Assembly (NCBI RefSeq): GCF_000730645.1
Contig: NZ_BBIU01000041.1
Location: 19,570-83,569 of the forward strand
Length of the DNA: 64,000 nucleotides
Reading direction: 5' to 3'
DNA from: Pseudomonas parafulva NBRC 16636 = DSM 17004
GTDB taxonomy: Bacteria > Pseudomonadota > Gammaproteobacteria > Pseudomonadales > Pseudomonadaceae
Under the pieces are notes generated by a model. It searched no databases. It was not told the DNA's origin and saw nothing but the letters and a program-made list of their open reading frames with translations. The position numbers and the translations under genes are program-made. Positions 36,965 to 45,365 of the stretch are shown here, piece after piece (within the stretch, counting starts at the first letter, position 1; every line of letters starts with the position of its first letter).

Positions 36965-38697
36965 ACATTGCCATTGTCACCGCCTGCCCCAACGGGCAGG
37001 TGTCGAGCGTGCTGAGTGCGCGGCTGCTGTCCGCCGCTGCCCAGCGCCGCGGCTGGAGCACCAGCGTTGAGGTGCAGGATACCGAGCACCCGGAGCGCCA
37101 GCTCAGCGCTGCGCAGATCGCCGAGGCCGACTGGGTGCTGGTGGTCAGCACCGGATCTGTGGACCTGAGCCGCTTTGTGGGCAAGCGTGTTTACCAGAGT
37201 ACGCCGTCCCAGGCCCTGGCCGACCGCGAAGGTTTTCTGGATGAAGCCGCCGCCCATGCCAGCCTGTTGGCTGCCGCTGCGCCCGAGACCGCGGTCGCTA
37301 CCCACACCGCCGTACGCATCGTGGCCGTCACCGCCTGCCCGACCGGCGTTGCGCATACCTTCATGGCAGCCGAGGCTTTGCAGCAGGCGGCGCAGCAGCT
37401 GGGCTACCAGCTTACGGTCGAGACCCAAGGCTCGGTGGGCGCGCGCAACCCGTTGTCTGCCGACGCCATCGCGGCGGCCGATGTGGTGCTGCTGGCCGCC
37501 GACATCGAAGTGCCCACGGCGCGGTTCGCCGGCAAGCGCATCTACCGCTGCGGTACCGGCATCGCCTTGAAGCAGGCGCGAGCCACCCTGGATAAGGCCT
37601 TGGCCGAGGCGAAAGTGGAAGGGGCTGCCGATGCGGCAGCTGCCGCCCCGGCCAAGGGCGAGAAAACCGGGGTGTACAAGCACCTGCTGACCGGTGTGTC
37701 CTTCATGTTGCCCATGGTGGTGGCGGGCGGCCTGCTGATTGCACTGTCGTTCGTATTCGGCATCGAGGCGTACAAGGAACCCGGTACCCTGCCTGCAGCT
37801 TTGATGCAAATCGGTGGCGAAGCCGCCTTCAAGTTGATGGTGCCGCTGTTGGCCGGTTACATCGCCTGGTCCATCGCCGACCGCCCCGGGCTGGCCCCCG
37901 GCATGATAGGCGGCCTGCTGGCCAGTACCCTGGGCGCAGGCTTCATTGGCGGCATCGTGGCGGGTTTCCTGGCCGGTTACAGCGCAAAAGCCATTGCCCG
38001 CTGGGCGCGGCTACCCACCAGCCTGGAAGCGCTCAAGCCAATCCTGATCATCCCGTTGCTGGCCAGCCTGTTCACCGGCCTGATCATGATCTATGTGGTC
38101 GGCCAGCCGGTGGCGGCCATGCTCGAGGGCCTTACCCATTTCCTCGACAGCATGGGCACCACCAATGCCATCCTGCTGGGCCTGTTGCTGGGCGGCATGA
38201 TGTGCGTGGACCTGGGCGGGCCGATTAACAAGGCGGCCTACGCGTTTTCGGTCGGGCTGCTGGCTTCGTCCAGCTACGCACCCATGGCGGCCACCATGGC
38301 GGCGGGCATGGTGCCGCCGATTGGCCTGGGTATCGCCACCTTCCTGGCGCGTCGCAAGTTCGCGCAAAGCGAGCGGGAGGCGGGCAAGGCTGCACTGGCG
38401 CTGGGGTTGTGCTTTATCTCTGAAGGTGCAATTCCGTTCGCCGCCAAGGACCCGCTGCGGGTGATCCCCGCAAGCATTGCGGGCGGCGCGCTCACCGGGG
38501 CGTTGTCGATGTATTTCGGCTGCAAGCTGATGGCGCCCCACGGCGGGCTGTTCGTGTTGCTGATCCCCAATGCCATCAACCATGCCTTGCTTTACCTGCT
38601 GGCAATCGTCGCGGGTAGCCTGGTGACGGCAGTGATTTACGCGGTGATCAAGAAGAGCGAGCAGGTAGAACTGGCCGTGGCGCCCGCCAAAGGCTGA
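36961..38697 (+). CDS. fruA: Fructose PTS permease FruA (EIIB'BC)
   Basis: 578 residues from the ATG at 36961 that overlaps the fruK stop. Two EIIB-like domains are in tandem: the first begins IAIVTACPNG, and the second (VAVTACPTGVAHTFMAAEAL, about residue 122) carries the phosphorylated Cys. From about residue 235 the EIIC domain has eight or more membrane segments (TGVSFMLPMVVAGG, GLLLGGMMCVDLGGPINK). It imports fructose as fructose-1-phosphate. Last gene of fruBKA; a hairpin follows. Confidence 0.95.
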   Translation: MNIAIVTACPNGQVSSVLSARLLSAAAQRRGWSTSVEVQDTEHPERQLSAAQIAEADWVLVVSTGSVDLSRFVGKRVYQSTPSQALADREGFLDEAAAHASLLAAAAPETAVATHTAVRIVAVTACPTGVAHTFMAAEALQQAAQQLGYQLTVETQGSVGARNPLSADAIAAADVVLLAADIEVPTARFAGKRIYRCGTGIALKQARATLDKALAEAKVEGAADAAAAAPAKGEKTGVYKHLLTGVSFMLPMVVAGGLLIALSFVFGIEAYKEPGTLPAALMQIGGEAAFKLMVPLLAGYIAWSIADRPGLAPGMIGGLLASTLGAGFIGGIVAGFLAGYSAKAIARWARLPTSLEALKPILIIPLLASLFTGLIMIYVVGQPVAAMLEGLTHFLDSMGTTNAILLGLLLGGMMCVDLGGPINKAAYAFSVGLLASSSYAPMAATMAAGMVPPIGLGIATFLARRKFAQSEREAGKAALALGLCFISEGAIPFAAKDPLRVIPASIAGGALTGALSMYFGCKLMAPHGGLFVLLIPNAINHALLYLLAIVAGSLVTAVIYAVIKKSEQVELAVAPAKG

Positions 38698-38713
38698 CCC
38701 GTTCACCTTTCAC

Positions 38714-38750
38714 CCATGCCCTGGGGCCACTCAGCCGCTCCAGGGCATGG
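38714..38750. terminator. Hairpin between fruA and the DUF3820 gene
   Basis: CCATGCCCTGG (38714-38724) pairs perfectly with CCAGGGCATGG (38740-38750), with a 15-base loop. It sits between convergent genes. No T-run, so its activity as an intrinsic terminator is uncertain. Confidence 0.5.
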
Positions 38751-38755
38751 ACGCG

Positions 38756-38980
38756 TCAGCGTGATTGATGCTTGTGCCGCAATGGCACCAGCAGGTCACT
38801 CAGGCCGTTATGGTCGATTTCGTGCATCAATGCCAGTAACCCACCCAGTTCCCCCTGCGGAAAACCCTTTCGGGCAAACCAGGCCAGGTAGTCCCCCGGC
38901 AGTTCAGCGATGGCGCGACCCTGATATTTGCCGAACGGCATGGTGCGGGTAACGAGTAATTCCAGGGTTTCTGGGTTCAT
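38756..38980 (-). CDS. DUF3820 family protein
   Basis: A 74-residue soluble protein: MPFGKYQGRAIAELPGDYL near the N-terminus is the DUF3820 hallmark, followed by LAWFARKGFPQGELG. This motif is also found as a module in some exonucleases, but no catalytic domain is present here. Function unknown. Convergent with fruA. Confidence 0.8.
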   Translation of the reverse strand: MNPETLELLVTRTMPFGKYQGRAIAELPGDYLAWFARKGFPQGELGGLLALMHEIDHNGLSDLLVPLRHKHQSR

Positions 38981-39086
38981 GTCTGTTCACTGAGTCCGAT
39001 TGATGCGGTGACGATACTGCAATCTGCACGAGCGCCGAAGTCGCGATCATGCAGAACGCCGCTGCCGAGAGTTTACGGTCATCATT

Positions 39087-39099
39087 TAAATCATTGATA
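39087..39099 (-). promoter_or_regulatory. Putative IHF binding site
   Basis: Read on the minus strand the 13 bases are TATCAATGATTTA, which fit the IHF consensus WATCAA-N4-TTR at every defined position. It lies in an AT-rich run about 30-40 bases upstream of a -24/-12 promoter match, the usual place for IHF in sigma-54 promoters. Confidence 0.6.
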
Positions 39100-39126
39100 T
39101 ATATATAGTTTTATTTATTTGTCAGG

Positions 39127-39143
39127 TTGGCACGATCGCTGCT
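39127..39143 (+). promoter_or_regulatory. Putative sigma-54 (RpoN) -24/-12 promoter
   Basis: TTGGCACGATCGCTGCT keeps the invariant GG-N10-GC and matches TTGGCACG-N4-TTGCW except for one base in the -12 element. It would start transcription near 39155, giving a leader of about 27 bases before the DUF2383 ATG at 39182. Confidence 0.65.
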
Positions 39144-39181
39144 CTTATCTAGAGGACTACCACCTGCCAAGGAGTTTTGCC

Positions 39182-39658
39182 ATGAGCAACCCGAACAAAG
39201 ACGTTGTGGATGTACTGAACGACCTGATCGAGTACAGCAAAGACGGCGAGAAGGGTTTCCGTGAATCGGCCGACGATGTGAAGAACACTGAGCTCAAGGC
39301 ATTCTTCGCACAGCGTGCTGGCGAGTGCGCCAACGCCGCAGCAGAGCTGCAAAGCGAAGTGCGTCGCCTGGGTGGCGACCCTGAGACTTCCACCAGCATC
39401 AGCGGTGACCTGCACCGTGGTTGGGTGAACCTTAAGTCCATGGTCACCGGCAAAGACGAAGAGGCCGTTCTGAACGAAGTGGAACGTGGTGAAGACCACG
39501 CCCTGAAGGCCTACAAAGAAGCCCGCGAAAAACTGGTCAAGCTTGGGCGCGCAGCTACCGATACCGCTTATGCGCTGGTTGAGAAGCAACTGCAAGGCGT
39601 ACAGCGTAACCACGACCAGGTCAAAGCCCTGCGCGACGCCGCCCGCGCTCGCTCTTAA
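39182..39658 (+). CDS. PA2169-like four-helix-bundle protein (DUF2383)
   Basis: 158 residues from the ATG at 39182 with an AAGGAG site. Starts MSNPNKDVVDVLNDLIEYSK; entirely helical and charged, with ferritin-like helix patterns (FAQRAGECANAAAEL and NEVERGEDHALKAY with acidic/His residues). No signal peptide. Members are linked to stress in Pseudomonas, but the biochemical role is not known to me. Its stop codon TAA shares bases with the stop of the convergent GGDEF gene. Upstream carries a sigma-54-like promoter and an IHF-like site. Confidence 0.85.
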   Translation: MSNPNKDVVDVLNDLIEYSKDGEKGFRESADDVKNTELKAFFAQRAGECANAAAELQSEVRRLGGDPETSTSISGDLHRGWVNLKSMVTGKDEEAVLNEVERGEDHALKAYKEAREKLVKLGRAATDTAYALVEKQLQGVQRNHDQVKALRDAARARS

Positions 39659-41151
39659 CGGCCGGGCCCCTCGACACGGTTGCGGCCATTGGCTTTAGCC
39701 CTGTAGAGCGCTTCATCCGCAGCACCCAGCAGGCCTGCCAGGTCATGCTGGGTGTTTGCCGTGTGGGCACTGACGCCAATGCTCACCGTGACAGGTTGTG
39801 TGTCCTGGCCAAACGGCGCCAGCCGCTCAACCCGGGCGCGTATTATCTCTGCCAGCAGCATCGCCCCCGCCTCATCGGTTTCCGGCAATACCACCTGAAA
39901 TTCCTCACCCCCGTAACGGGCTGCCAAGTCGGCAGGCCGCCTGATCGACGCCTCGATGGCCTTGGCTACCTCGCGCAAGGCATGGTCGCCCCCTGCATGG
40001 CCGTGGCGCTGGTTGAATGCCTTGAAATGGTCCACATCCACCATCAGCACGGCGAGTGGCTTGCGGTTGCGCTGGGTACGCGCCCATTCCTGGCGCAGCA
40101 CCTGGTCGAGCCGCCTGCGGTTGGCCAGGCCGGTCAGGCTGTCGGTTGCAGCCAGGGCGGCAAGGCCCTGTTCAGCCTGTTGGCGCCGACGCAGTTCTCG
40201 GCCCAGCAGCAGTGTCAGCCACAGGATGCCTGCGCACAGCAGGCCCGTGGCGACACTGACCATGATGGCGGTGCGGCGCCACGAGGCGAATACGTCGTCG
40301 GCAGAATGCACCACCAGCACGATCAGGGGCAATTGCGCGACCCTGGCGAAGGTGTACATGCGCGGGCGACCGTCGGTTGCCGACGCCGCAGTAAAACTGC
40401 CGCTCTGCTGGCTGAGCATGCGGCGGAAATTCGGTCGGTCTGCATAATTGCTGCCGATGGGTGGGTCCTGCGCGCGTGCGGGTTGACGCGCCAGCAGCTG
40501 GCCATCGGTATTGAACAGGTTGATGTTGCTGTCCGCACCAATGTCCAACCTGCGGAACAGGTCCACGAAGTAAGACAGGCGCAGGGCACCGGCGGCAACA
40601 CCGGCAAATTCGCCACCAGGCCCCGTGATGCGCCGGCTGAAGCTGATGCACCAGTCCAGGCCGCCCAGCCGCGCCTTGAACGGTGGGCCAACCAGCAACC
40701 CCAGGCTTTCATTGCGCGCGTGGGCCTGAAATACCCCGGTGTCGGCGAAATTGGCCTTGCGTGGCACAGTGCTGGTTGAGTCCCCCACCACATCGCCTTG
40801 CTTGTCCAGCCATAGCACGTCCCCGCGCTTGCGGTCGACGAACGCTTCGTTGAACAGCAAGCGCTGGCGCACCGGGCCCGGCATGCTCGGCAGCTCGCTG
40901 CGCCCAACGGCCCATATCAGACCCTTGAGGGATTGGTCGTAAAGCTCGGCATTGCGCAAAATGTCACTTTCGATCAGCTGCACGATGTTGCTGGCCGAGC
41001 GCACGGCCGACAACTCCACGCTGTCCCGCTCACGGGCCAGCAGGTAACTGACGATGGCCACGATCGCCAGCACGGCCACGCAGCTGCCCAGGGTAAGCGC
41101 CAGTTCGGGGTGTGACCTGTGAAGTGCGAAACGCGGTGAGGGGGTTGGCAT
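39655..41151 (-). CDS. Membrane-bound diguanylate cyclase with periplasmic Cache sensor
   Basis: 498 residues. Membrane helix 1 is at about 17-38, a periplasmic dCache-type sensor at 40-285 (includes ESLGLLVGPPFKARLGG and INLFNTDGQLLARQP), and helix 2 at about 292-315. The GGDEF domain is C-terminal (about 340-495). The active loop is GGEEF, so catalysis is expected. The inhibitory RxxD site (RPAD) lies five residues before it, so product feedback is also expected. It makes cyclic di-GMP in response to a periplasmic ligand. No EAL domain. Biofilm control is plausible given the adhesin locus nearby. Confidence 0.92.
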   Translation of the reverse strand: MPTPSPRFALHRSHPELALTLGSCVAVLAIVAIVSYLLARERDSVELSAVRSASNIVQLIESDILRNAELYDQSLKGLIWAVGRSELPSMPGPVRQRLLFNEAFVDRKRGDVLWLDKQGDVVGDSTSTVPRKANFADTGVFQAHARNESLGLLVGPPFKARLGGLDWCISFSRRITGPGGEFAGVAAGALRLSYFVDLFRRLDIGADSNINLFNTDGQLLARQPARAQDPPIGSNYADRPNFRRMLSQQSGSFTAASATDGRPRMYTFARVAQLPLIVLVVHSADDVFASWRRTAIMVSVATGLLCAGILWLTLLLGRELRRRQQAEQGLAALAATDSLTGLANRRRLDQVLRQEWARTQRNRKPLAVLMVDVDHFKAFNQRHGHAGGDHALREVAKAIEASIRRPADLAARYGGEEFQVVLPETDEAGAMLLAEIIRARVERLAPFGQDTQPVTVSIGVSAHTANTQHDLAGLLGAADEALYRAKANGRNRVEGPGR

Positions 41152-41240
41152 GTTCGCTACTGCAGGGGCAGGGCCATTCGCGGCGGCGACATTCTAGGGA
41201 ACTGTGGATTGTCGGACAAGTTTGCCCGACAGAATCCCCA

Positions 41241-41265
41241 TGCGGCAGTGTTCAGCACTGCCGCA
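41241..41265 (-). terminator. Hairpin after the OprD-family porin gene
   Basis: TGCGGCAGTG and CACTGCCGCA make a 10-base perfect stem with a 5-base loop, 30 bases past the porin stop on the minus strand. The T-run is lacking, so it may be a Rho-assisted or stabilising structure. Confidence 0.55.
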
Positions 41266-41294
41266 GGTTCAGGCCGAGGGGCGGCAGACCCAGG

Positions 41295-42629
41295 TCAGAA
41301 CACGTTGAACGGGTAGTCGACGATAACCCGCACTTCATCGTTGTCGCTGTTGCTGTCGATGGACGCATAGCCCTGGCTGCCACGGTGGGTGGCGTAGCGC
41401 AGCAATACCGACAGGTCCTTGAAGTCACCTTCCTGGAACACGTATTTCACATCCAGGTCGCGCTCCCAGTGGGTGGCGTTCTTGCCGTCGGCGCGGTAGT
41501 AGTCGTAGTGGGTATTGCCCTGGTCGGCCTTGGTCAGGTCTGCCTTACCCCGCGAGTACGACAGCGACGTGCTCAAGCCAGGCATGCCCAGGCCGGCGAA
41601 ATCGTAGCCGTATTGCAGCTTCCACGAGCGCTCGTTGGGCGCGTTGAAGTCCGAGTACATGCGCGAGTTGTCCAGGTACACGCTGTCACCCAGGTTGATG
41701 TAGTCGAACGGCGTGTCACCGTTGACCCGCTGGTAGGCCGCCGTCACGCTGTGGTGCCCGGCGTTCAACGTCAGGTGCAGGCTGTAGGTATTGTTGTCGA
41801 TGCGCCCGAGCAGCGCCCTGCCGGTGTTCTGGGTGTGGTAGAAGTGCGCGCCAGGGTTCAGGCTGAGCTGGTCGTTGACCACGTAGGTGTAGTCGAAGTC
41901 AGCGTAGTACTGGTTCCAGATGTCCTTGAGCTCAGCGGCATACAGGCTGGTGGTGATGCTTGGCGTGCCGGTCCAGGCGGCACCGGCCCAGCTCAGGTGT
42001 CGGCTTTTGTCGTGGCCGTCGAGGGTGCCGTAGTAGCTGTCGATGCGGCGGTGTCCGCTTTGGTTGTATGGCTTGGTGAAACTCACCTGGCCACCTTCGA
42101 GCAACAGGCCGTCGATGCTGTGGTTGCTCAGGCTGACGCCGCGGAAGGTCTGCGGCAGCATGCGGGTTTCACCACCGGCGATCACCGGGTTGGTCAGAAA
42201 CAGGTCGCCGGCTTTCAGTTCGGTATCCAGTGCCCTGAGCTTCACCGCAGCCCCCGCGGTGGAGAATGAACGCGGGGCGGCGCCCAGTTCGCCATCAGCT
42301 TTGACATGGGCAGGCAGGATGCTGGTACCAGCATAACCGCCACCGCCGTCCAGCTTCAGCCCCAGCATGGCATGAGCATCGAGACCAAAACCGACCGTGC
42401 CAGGGGTATAGCCCGATTCGAAACGCGCCACGGCACCCTGGCCCCATTCACGTTTGTCGCGAACGCTGGGGTTGTGGTTGTCGCGGTTGAAGTAGGCATT
42501 GCGCAGGTTCAGGTTCAGGGACGAGCCTTCGACAAAACCCTGGGCCGGGCTGTCATCTGCCTGGGCGGCGCATGGAATAGTTGCAGTCAATGCAATGAAC
42601 AACGGGGTAAAACGGAACGCGGAAGGCAC
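41295..42629 (-). CDS. OprD-family outer-membrane porin
   Basis: 444 residues from a GTG start at 42629, with AAGGAG nine bases upstream. Signal peptide ends near PCAAQA-DDSPAQ. The mature protein follows the OprD pattern: FVEGSSLNLNLRNAYFNRD at the start, QGAVARFESGYTPGTVGFG next, and a terminal aromatic strand ending in Phe (VRVIVDYPFNVF). OprD-type porins form narrow channels for small carboxylates, amino acids or sugars. The substrate cannot be read from sequence. It appears to be a single-gene transcript. Confidence 0.9.
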   Translation of the reverse strand: MPSAFRFTPLFIALTATIPCAAQADDSPAQGFVEGSSLNLNLRNAYFNRDNHNPSVRDKREWGQGAVARFESGYTPGTVGFGLDAHAMLGLKLDGGGGYAGTSILPAHVKADGELGAAPRSFSTAGAAVKLRALDTELKAGDLFLTNPVIAGGETRMLPQTFRGVSLSNHSIDGLLLEGGQVSFTKPYNQSGHRRIDSYYGTLDGHDKSRHLSWAGAAWTGTPSITTSLYAAELKDIWNQYYADFDYTYVVNDQLSLNPGAHFYHTQNTGRALLGRIDNNTYSLHLTLNAGHHSVTAAYQRVNGDTPFDYINLGDSVYLDNSRMYSDFNAPNERSWKLQYGYDFAGLGMPGLSTSLSYSRGKADLTKADQGNTHYDYYRADGKNATHWERDLDVKYVFQEGDFKDLSVLLRYATHRGSQGYASIDSNSDNDEVRVIVDYPFNVF

Positions 42630-42730
42630 CGGGACAAGCTCCTTGTTTCTGTCGGTGGGGCAGTTTTTGTTGTCGATGTTTGCGCTTTATATCAAGGGAC
42701 GATAGGGCCGGGCAGAAAACCAGCGCCTAT

Positions 42731-42759
42731 AAAAAAAGCCGCTGATCGGCAGCGGCTTT
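42731..42759 (-). terminator. Rho-independent terminator of the small exported protein gene
   Basis: On the minus strand AAAGCCGCTG-ccgat-CAGCGGCTTT is followed by a run of T, a textbook intrinsic terminator about 65 bases past the stop at 42825. Confidence 0.88.
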
Positions 42760-42824
42760 CAAAGGCTAACATATCGACACAAACCCTGGCCATGTCACCC
42801 AAGGCCCACCGCGGCACAGCGGCT

Positions 42825-43049
42825 TCAGCTGTCGGCATTGGCATCCACGGTAGCTTTTGCAGCGGTCTGTTTTGCGCCTTTCACGGCATCCAGCTGTTGT
42901 GCGGCAACGGCTTCGCGAGCCTCTTCGTGGGTGCTGGCGAATGCTGCATTGCGGGCGACGAACGCCGGGGACTCTTCGGCCATGGCCAGGGGTGACAACA
43001 ACAGGGAAGACAGGACGAACACGCTGGCAATACCCATACTGTTGGACAT
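42825..43049 (-). CDS. Small exported alanine-rich protein
   Basis: A 74-residue protein: MSNSMGIASVFVLSSLLLSP, then cleavage near LAMA-EESPAF. The mature part is about 49 residues, helical, with Ala, Glu and Lys and no cysteine. Weak AGGTAG site. I do not recognise a family. Own transcript likely: terminator downstream and about 220 bases of non-coding sequence upstream. Confidence 0.65.
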   Translation of the reverse strand: MSNSMGIASVFVLSSLLLSPLAMAEESPAFVARNAAFASTHEEAREAVAAQQLDAVKGAKQTAAKATVDANADS

Positions 43050-43268
43050 TTGTAACTACCTTCTTGCGGTGCAAGTGTTAATGAGGACAGGGCTGAAGTT
43101 AGCCCTTCACCGGCCTTGGAAACAGAGTGAAGTTGGATAAGCACTCTTGCACGAAAGGTAACTATCTTCGGCAAACAGGTGGCGTCCAGGCGTAAACCTG
43201 CGGGCTAGAGCCTTTCAAGCCCATCGCCCGTTACGCCTGGGGCAGGCGTGCGCAATCAATAGGGGCGT

Positions 43269-44003
43269 TCAGAACCCGATAAAAGCGTAATAAACAGGCG
43301 GTTCGCTGGTGGTTTGCATCCCCCAGGCCTGCAAGTCTGAAACCAGTGCTTCATTCTCCACATGCAAGGTCCAGCGCTCACCGTCGGTTTCTGCAACCTG
43401 CGACAGGGCCGTTGCGAAAGCGCCCATGTCGGGCAGGTAGGCGGTAAAGCCATTGCCTTTCACTGCGCTGGTGGTCATGCCCAGCCTCTGGCACACCGCA
43501 ACCTTCGCGGCGATGTCGTCACGGTCAGCCTGGCGGGATGCCTGCACCAACGCCTCCAGGCCAGCATCCAGCAACTGTGTGCCGTGAATCAGTTGCGGGC
43601 CCTGCTGCCAGGCTTCGGGTGGGCAGTCCTTGCTCTCCGGCCGCAGCGGGATATGCGGGTTGATTTCTACCGGGTAGATACGGCACACCAGCGGCCGTTG
43701 CTCGTAGATGGTGCACAGGTCGTTGTCGTCCAGGTTGCGACAACGGCCCGGGTTGAAGGCGGCGAAGGTCACCGACACCCGGGCCTCACCACTGCCGCAC
43801 GGCACCGGGTGGGAGCGACGCAGCACATGGTCGCGCTGCTCAGCCGGCATGCCCGGGCCGTCCGTCACGAACGCCTCGATCAGAACCACCACCTGCCCAC
43901 CCGCATCCGCCCACTGGCGGGCCTCGCTCAAGGTCAGGGGTACGTGATGCCCGGTGCAGCACTTGCCGCAACCGGTGCAGGCGAAACGTAGGCTGTCGGT
44001 CAC
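43269..44003 (-). CDS. YkgJ family cysteine-cluster protein
   Basis: 244 residues from a GTG at 44003 that overlaps the stop of the small exported gene (GTGA); a GTG at 44021 is also possible. The N-terminal cluster CTGCGKCC and later C-x-n-C positions (RCRNLDDNDLCTIYEQRPLVCR) match the YkgJ/CxxCxxCC proteins, thought to bind a zinc or iron-sulfur centre. Cytoplasmic. Function unknown. Coupled to the gene before it. Confidence 0.85.
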   Translation of the reverse strand: MTDSLRFACTGCGKCCTGHHVPLTLSEARQWADAGGQVVVLIEAFVTDGPGMPAEQRDHVLRRSHPVPCGSGEARVSVTFAAFNPGRCRNLDDNDLCTIYEQRPLVCRIYPVEINPHIPLRPESKDCPPEAWQQGPQLIHGTQLLDAGLEALVQASRQADRDDIAAKVAVCQRLGMTTSAVKGNGFTAYLPDMGAFATALSQVAETDGERWTLHVENEALVSDLQAWGMQTTSEPPVYYAFIGF

Positions 44004-44311
44004 TTGCTCTGCGGGCTCCACTCACTGACGTACGCCTGCTGCTGACGGCGATCGTACAGGCACAGCTCGGTGCCGGTGCGCTGCTTCATGTGCTTTTGCG
44101 GGTACACGCCTTCAATCAGCAGGGCGCTCATGGCCACCCGGTCATCGAACTCTGCAGGCTTGCCGCGGGCATGGGCGTTCTTGAACTGGCTGGCGGCCAG
44201 GCACGCCTTGATCATCTGCTGGCGGTGTTCGTTCCAGGCCTCATTGCTGGAGGCTTGGGCAACGCCGCTGAACAGGGCGCAACTGATCACAATGGAGCTG
44301 AGGCACTTCAT
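44000..44311 (-). CDS. Small exported protein of unknown function
   Basis: 103 residues from the ATG at 44311 (MKCLSSIVISCALFSGVAQA), with signal cleavage near AQA-SSNEAW. The mature part is about 83 residues with two cysteines (CLAAS and ELCLYD) that may form a disulfide. It contains NEAWNEHRQQMIKACLAASQ and ends in SEWSPQSK. Family not recognised. Overlaps the YkgJ gene by a few bases, so the two are co-translated. Confidence 0.7.
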   Translation of the reverse strand: MKCLSSIVISCALFSGVAQASSNEAWNEHRQQMIKACLAASQFKNAHARGKPAEFDDRVAMSALLIEGVYPQKHMKQRTGTELCLYDRRQQQAYVSEWSPQSK

Positions 44312-44394
44312 GAATGGCTTCCCACAGGTCGCTGGCTGAGAGGGAATTATGCCCCAGTCACACCTGAGGGCAAGCCGGGTGTGGTCACAGCCGG

Positions 44395-45294
44395 TCAGCG
44401 CTCGGCGAACACCACGGCCCGCGCCGCCACCACCAGGCAGTCGGTCAGCTCCGGGGAAGAAAATTTGGTAAGGATGGCGTTGGCCCCGGCCTGGGTCGCC
44501 TTCTCGCTGCTCATGGCACTGTCCAGCGAGGTGTGCAGCAGCACGTAGAGGTGTTGAAAGTCCGGGGTCTGGCGCAAGGTGCGGGTGAACGCGTAGCCGT
44601 CCATTTCGCTCATCTCGATGTCCGAGACGATGATGTTGATTTCCTGCGCCGTGCCTTGCAGTTCCAGCAGCACGTTGATGGCGTCCTTGGCACTGCGTGC
44701 GGTGCGGCATTCGATGCCCAGGTTGCGCAGGGTATGCACCGACTGCTGCAGGGCCACGTTGCTGTCGTCCACCACCAGGATGTTGGCAGCGGCCAGCAGG
44801 CTGGCATCTTCCTCGCTGAGCCCACCAGGGTGAGGCTCCGGCGCAGGCGGGGCGATGCCGTGGATGACTTTTTCGATGTCCAGTACCTGTACCAGGGCGT
44901 TGTCCACCCGCGTTACACCGGTGATGAACGAGCGGTTGCCCGAGCCGAAGGGCGGGGGTTTGATGTCGGTGCTCAGGCAATGCACGATGCGGCTTACCGC
45001 CTGCACGTGCAGGCCCTGGCGCGAGCGGCTGATCTCGGTGACGATGAGGCAGCCACCGTTCGGGTCGGCCAGCGGCATCTCGCCGATGGCGCGGGACAGG
45101 TCGATGACCGACAGCGGGTGGCCACGCAAGGTGGCCACGCCCTTCACGTGCGGGTGCGATTCAGGCAGCTTGGTCAGCGCTGGGCAGGGGATGATTTCGC
45201 TGACCTTGAGCAGGTTGATTGCCATCAGCTTGCCGCTGCGCAGGGTGAACAGCAGCAGGGACAAAGCGTCCGCGCGGGCATTTTGCGTGGCCAT
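44395..45294 (-). CDS. cheV: Chemotaxis coupling protein CheV
   Basis: 299 residues. CheW-like coupling domain (about 8-155; LLLFTLRSGKLMAINLLKV and VKGVATLRGHPLSVIDLS) followed by a REC domain (about 170-299; ILVVDDSNVALQ with the phospho-Asp in IIVSDIEMSEMDGY). CheV links receptors to CheA and is tuned by phosphorylation. It lies 71 bases downstream of the secretion genes on the same strand, so it may be read through from them. No receptor or cheA gene is near. Confidence 0.92.
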   Translation of the reverse strand: MATQNARADALSLLLFTLRSGKLMAINLLKVSEIIPCPALTKLPESHPHVKGVATLRGHPLSVIDLSRAIGEMPLADPNGGCLIVTEISRSRQGLHVQAVSRIVHCLSTDIKPPPFGSGNRSFITGVTRVDNALVQVLDIEKVIHGIAPPAPEPHPGGLSEEDASLLAAANILVVDDSNVALQQSVHTLRNLGIECRTARSAKDAINVLLELQGTAQEINIIVSDIEMSEMDGYAFTRTLRQTPDFQHLYVLLHTSLDSAMSSEKATQAGANAILTKFSSPELTDCLVVAARAVVFAER

Positions 45295-45365
45295 GGTGAC
45301 CTTCGGTGGGGAACAGGGGATAACAGGCTATCGGCCTGTTCCGTGCAGGCTTTAGGGTGGATTGA

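Noticed and set aside
39061..39120. AT-rich run as a replication origin or horizontally acquired segment
   Set aside because: It is only about 60 bases, lacks DnaA boxes, and is well explained as an IHF/sigma-54 promoter region.
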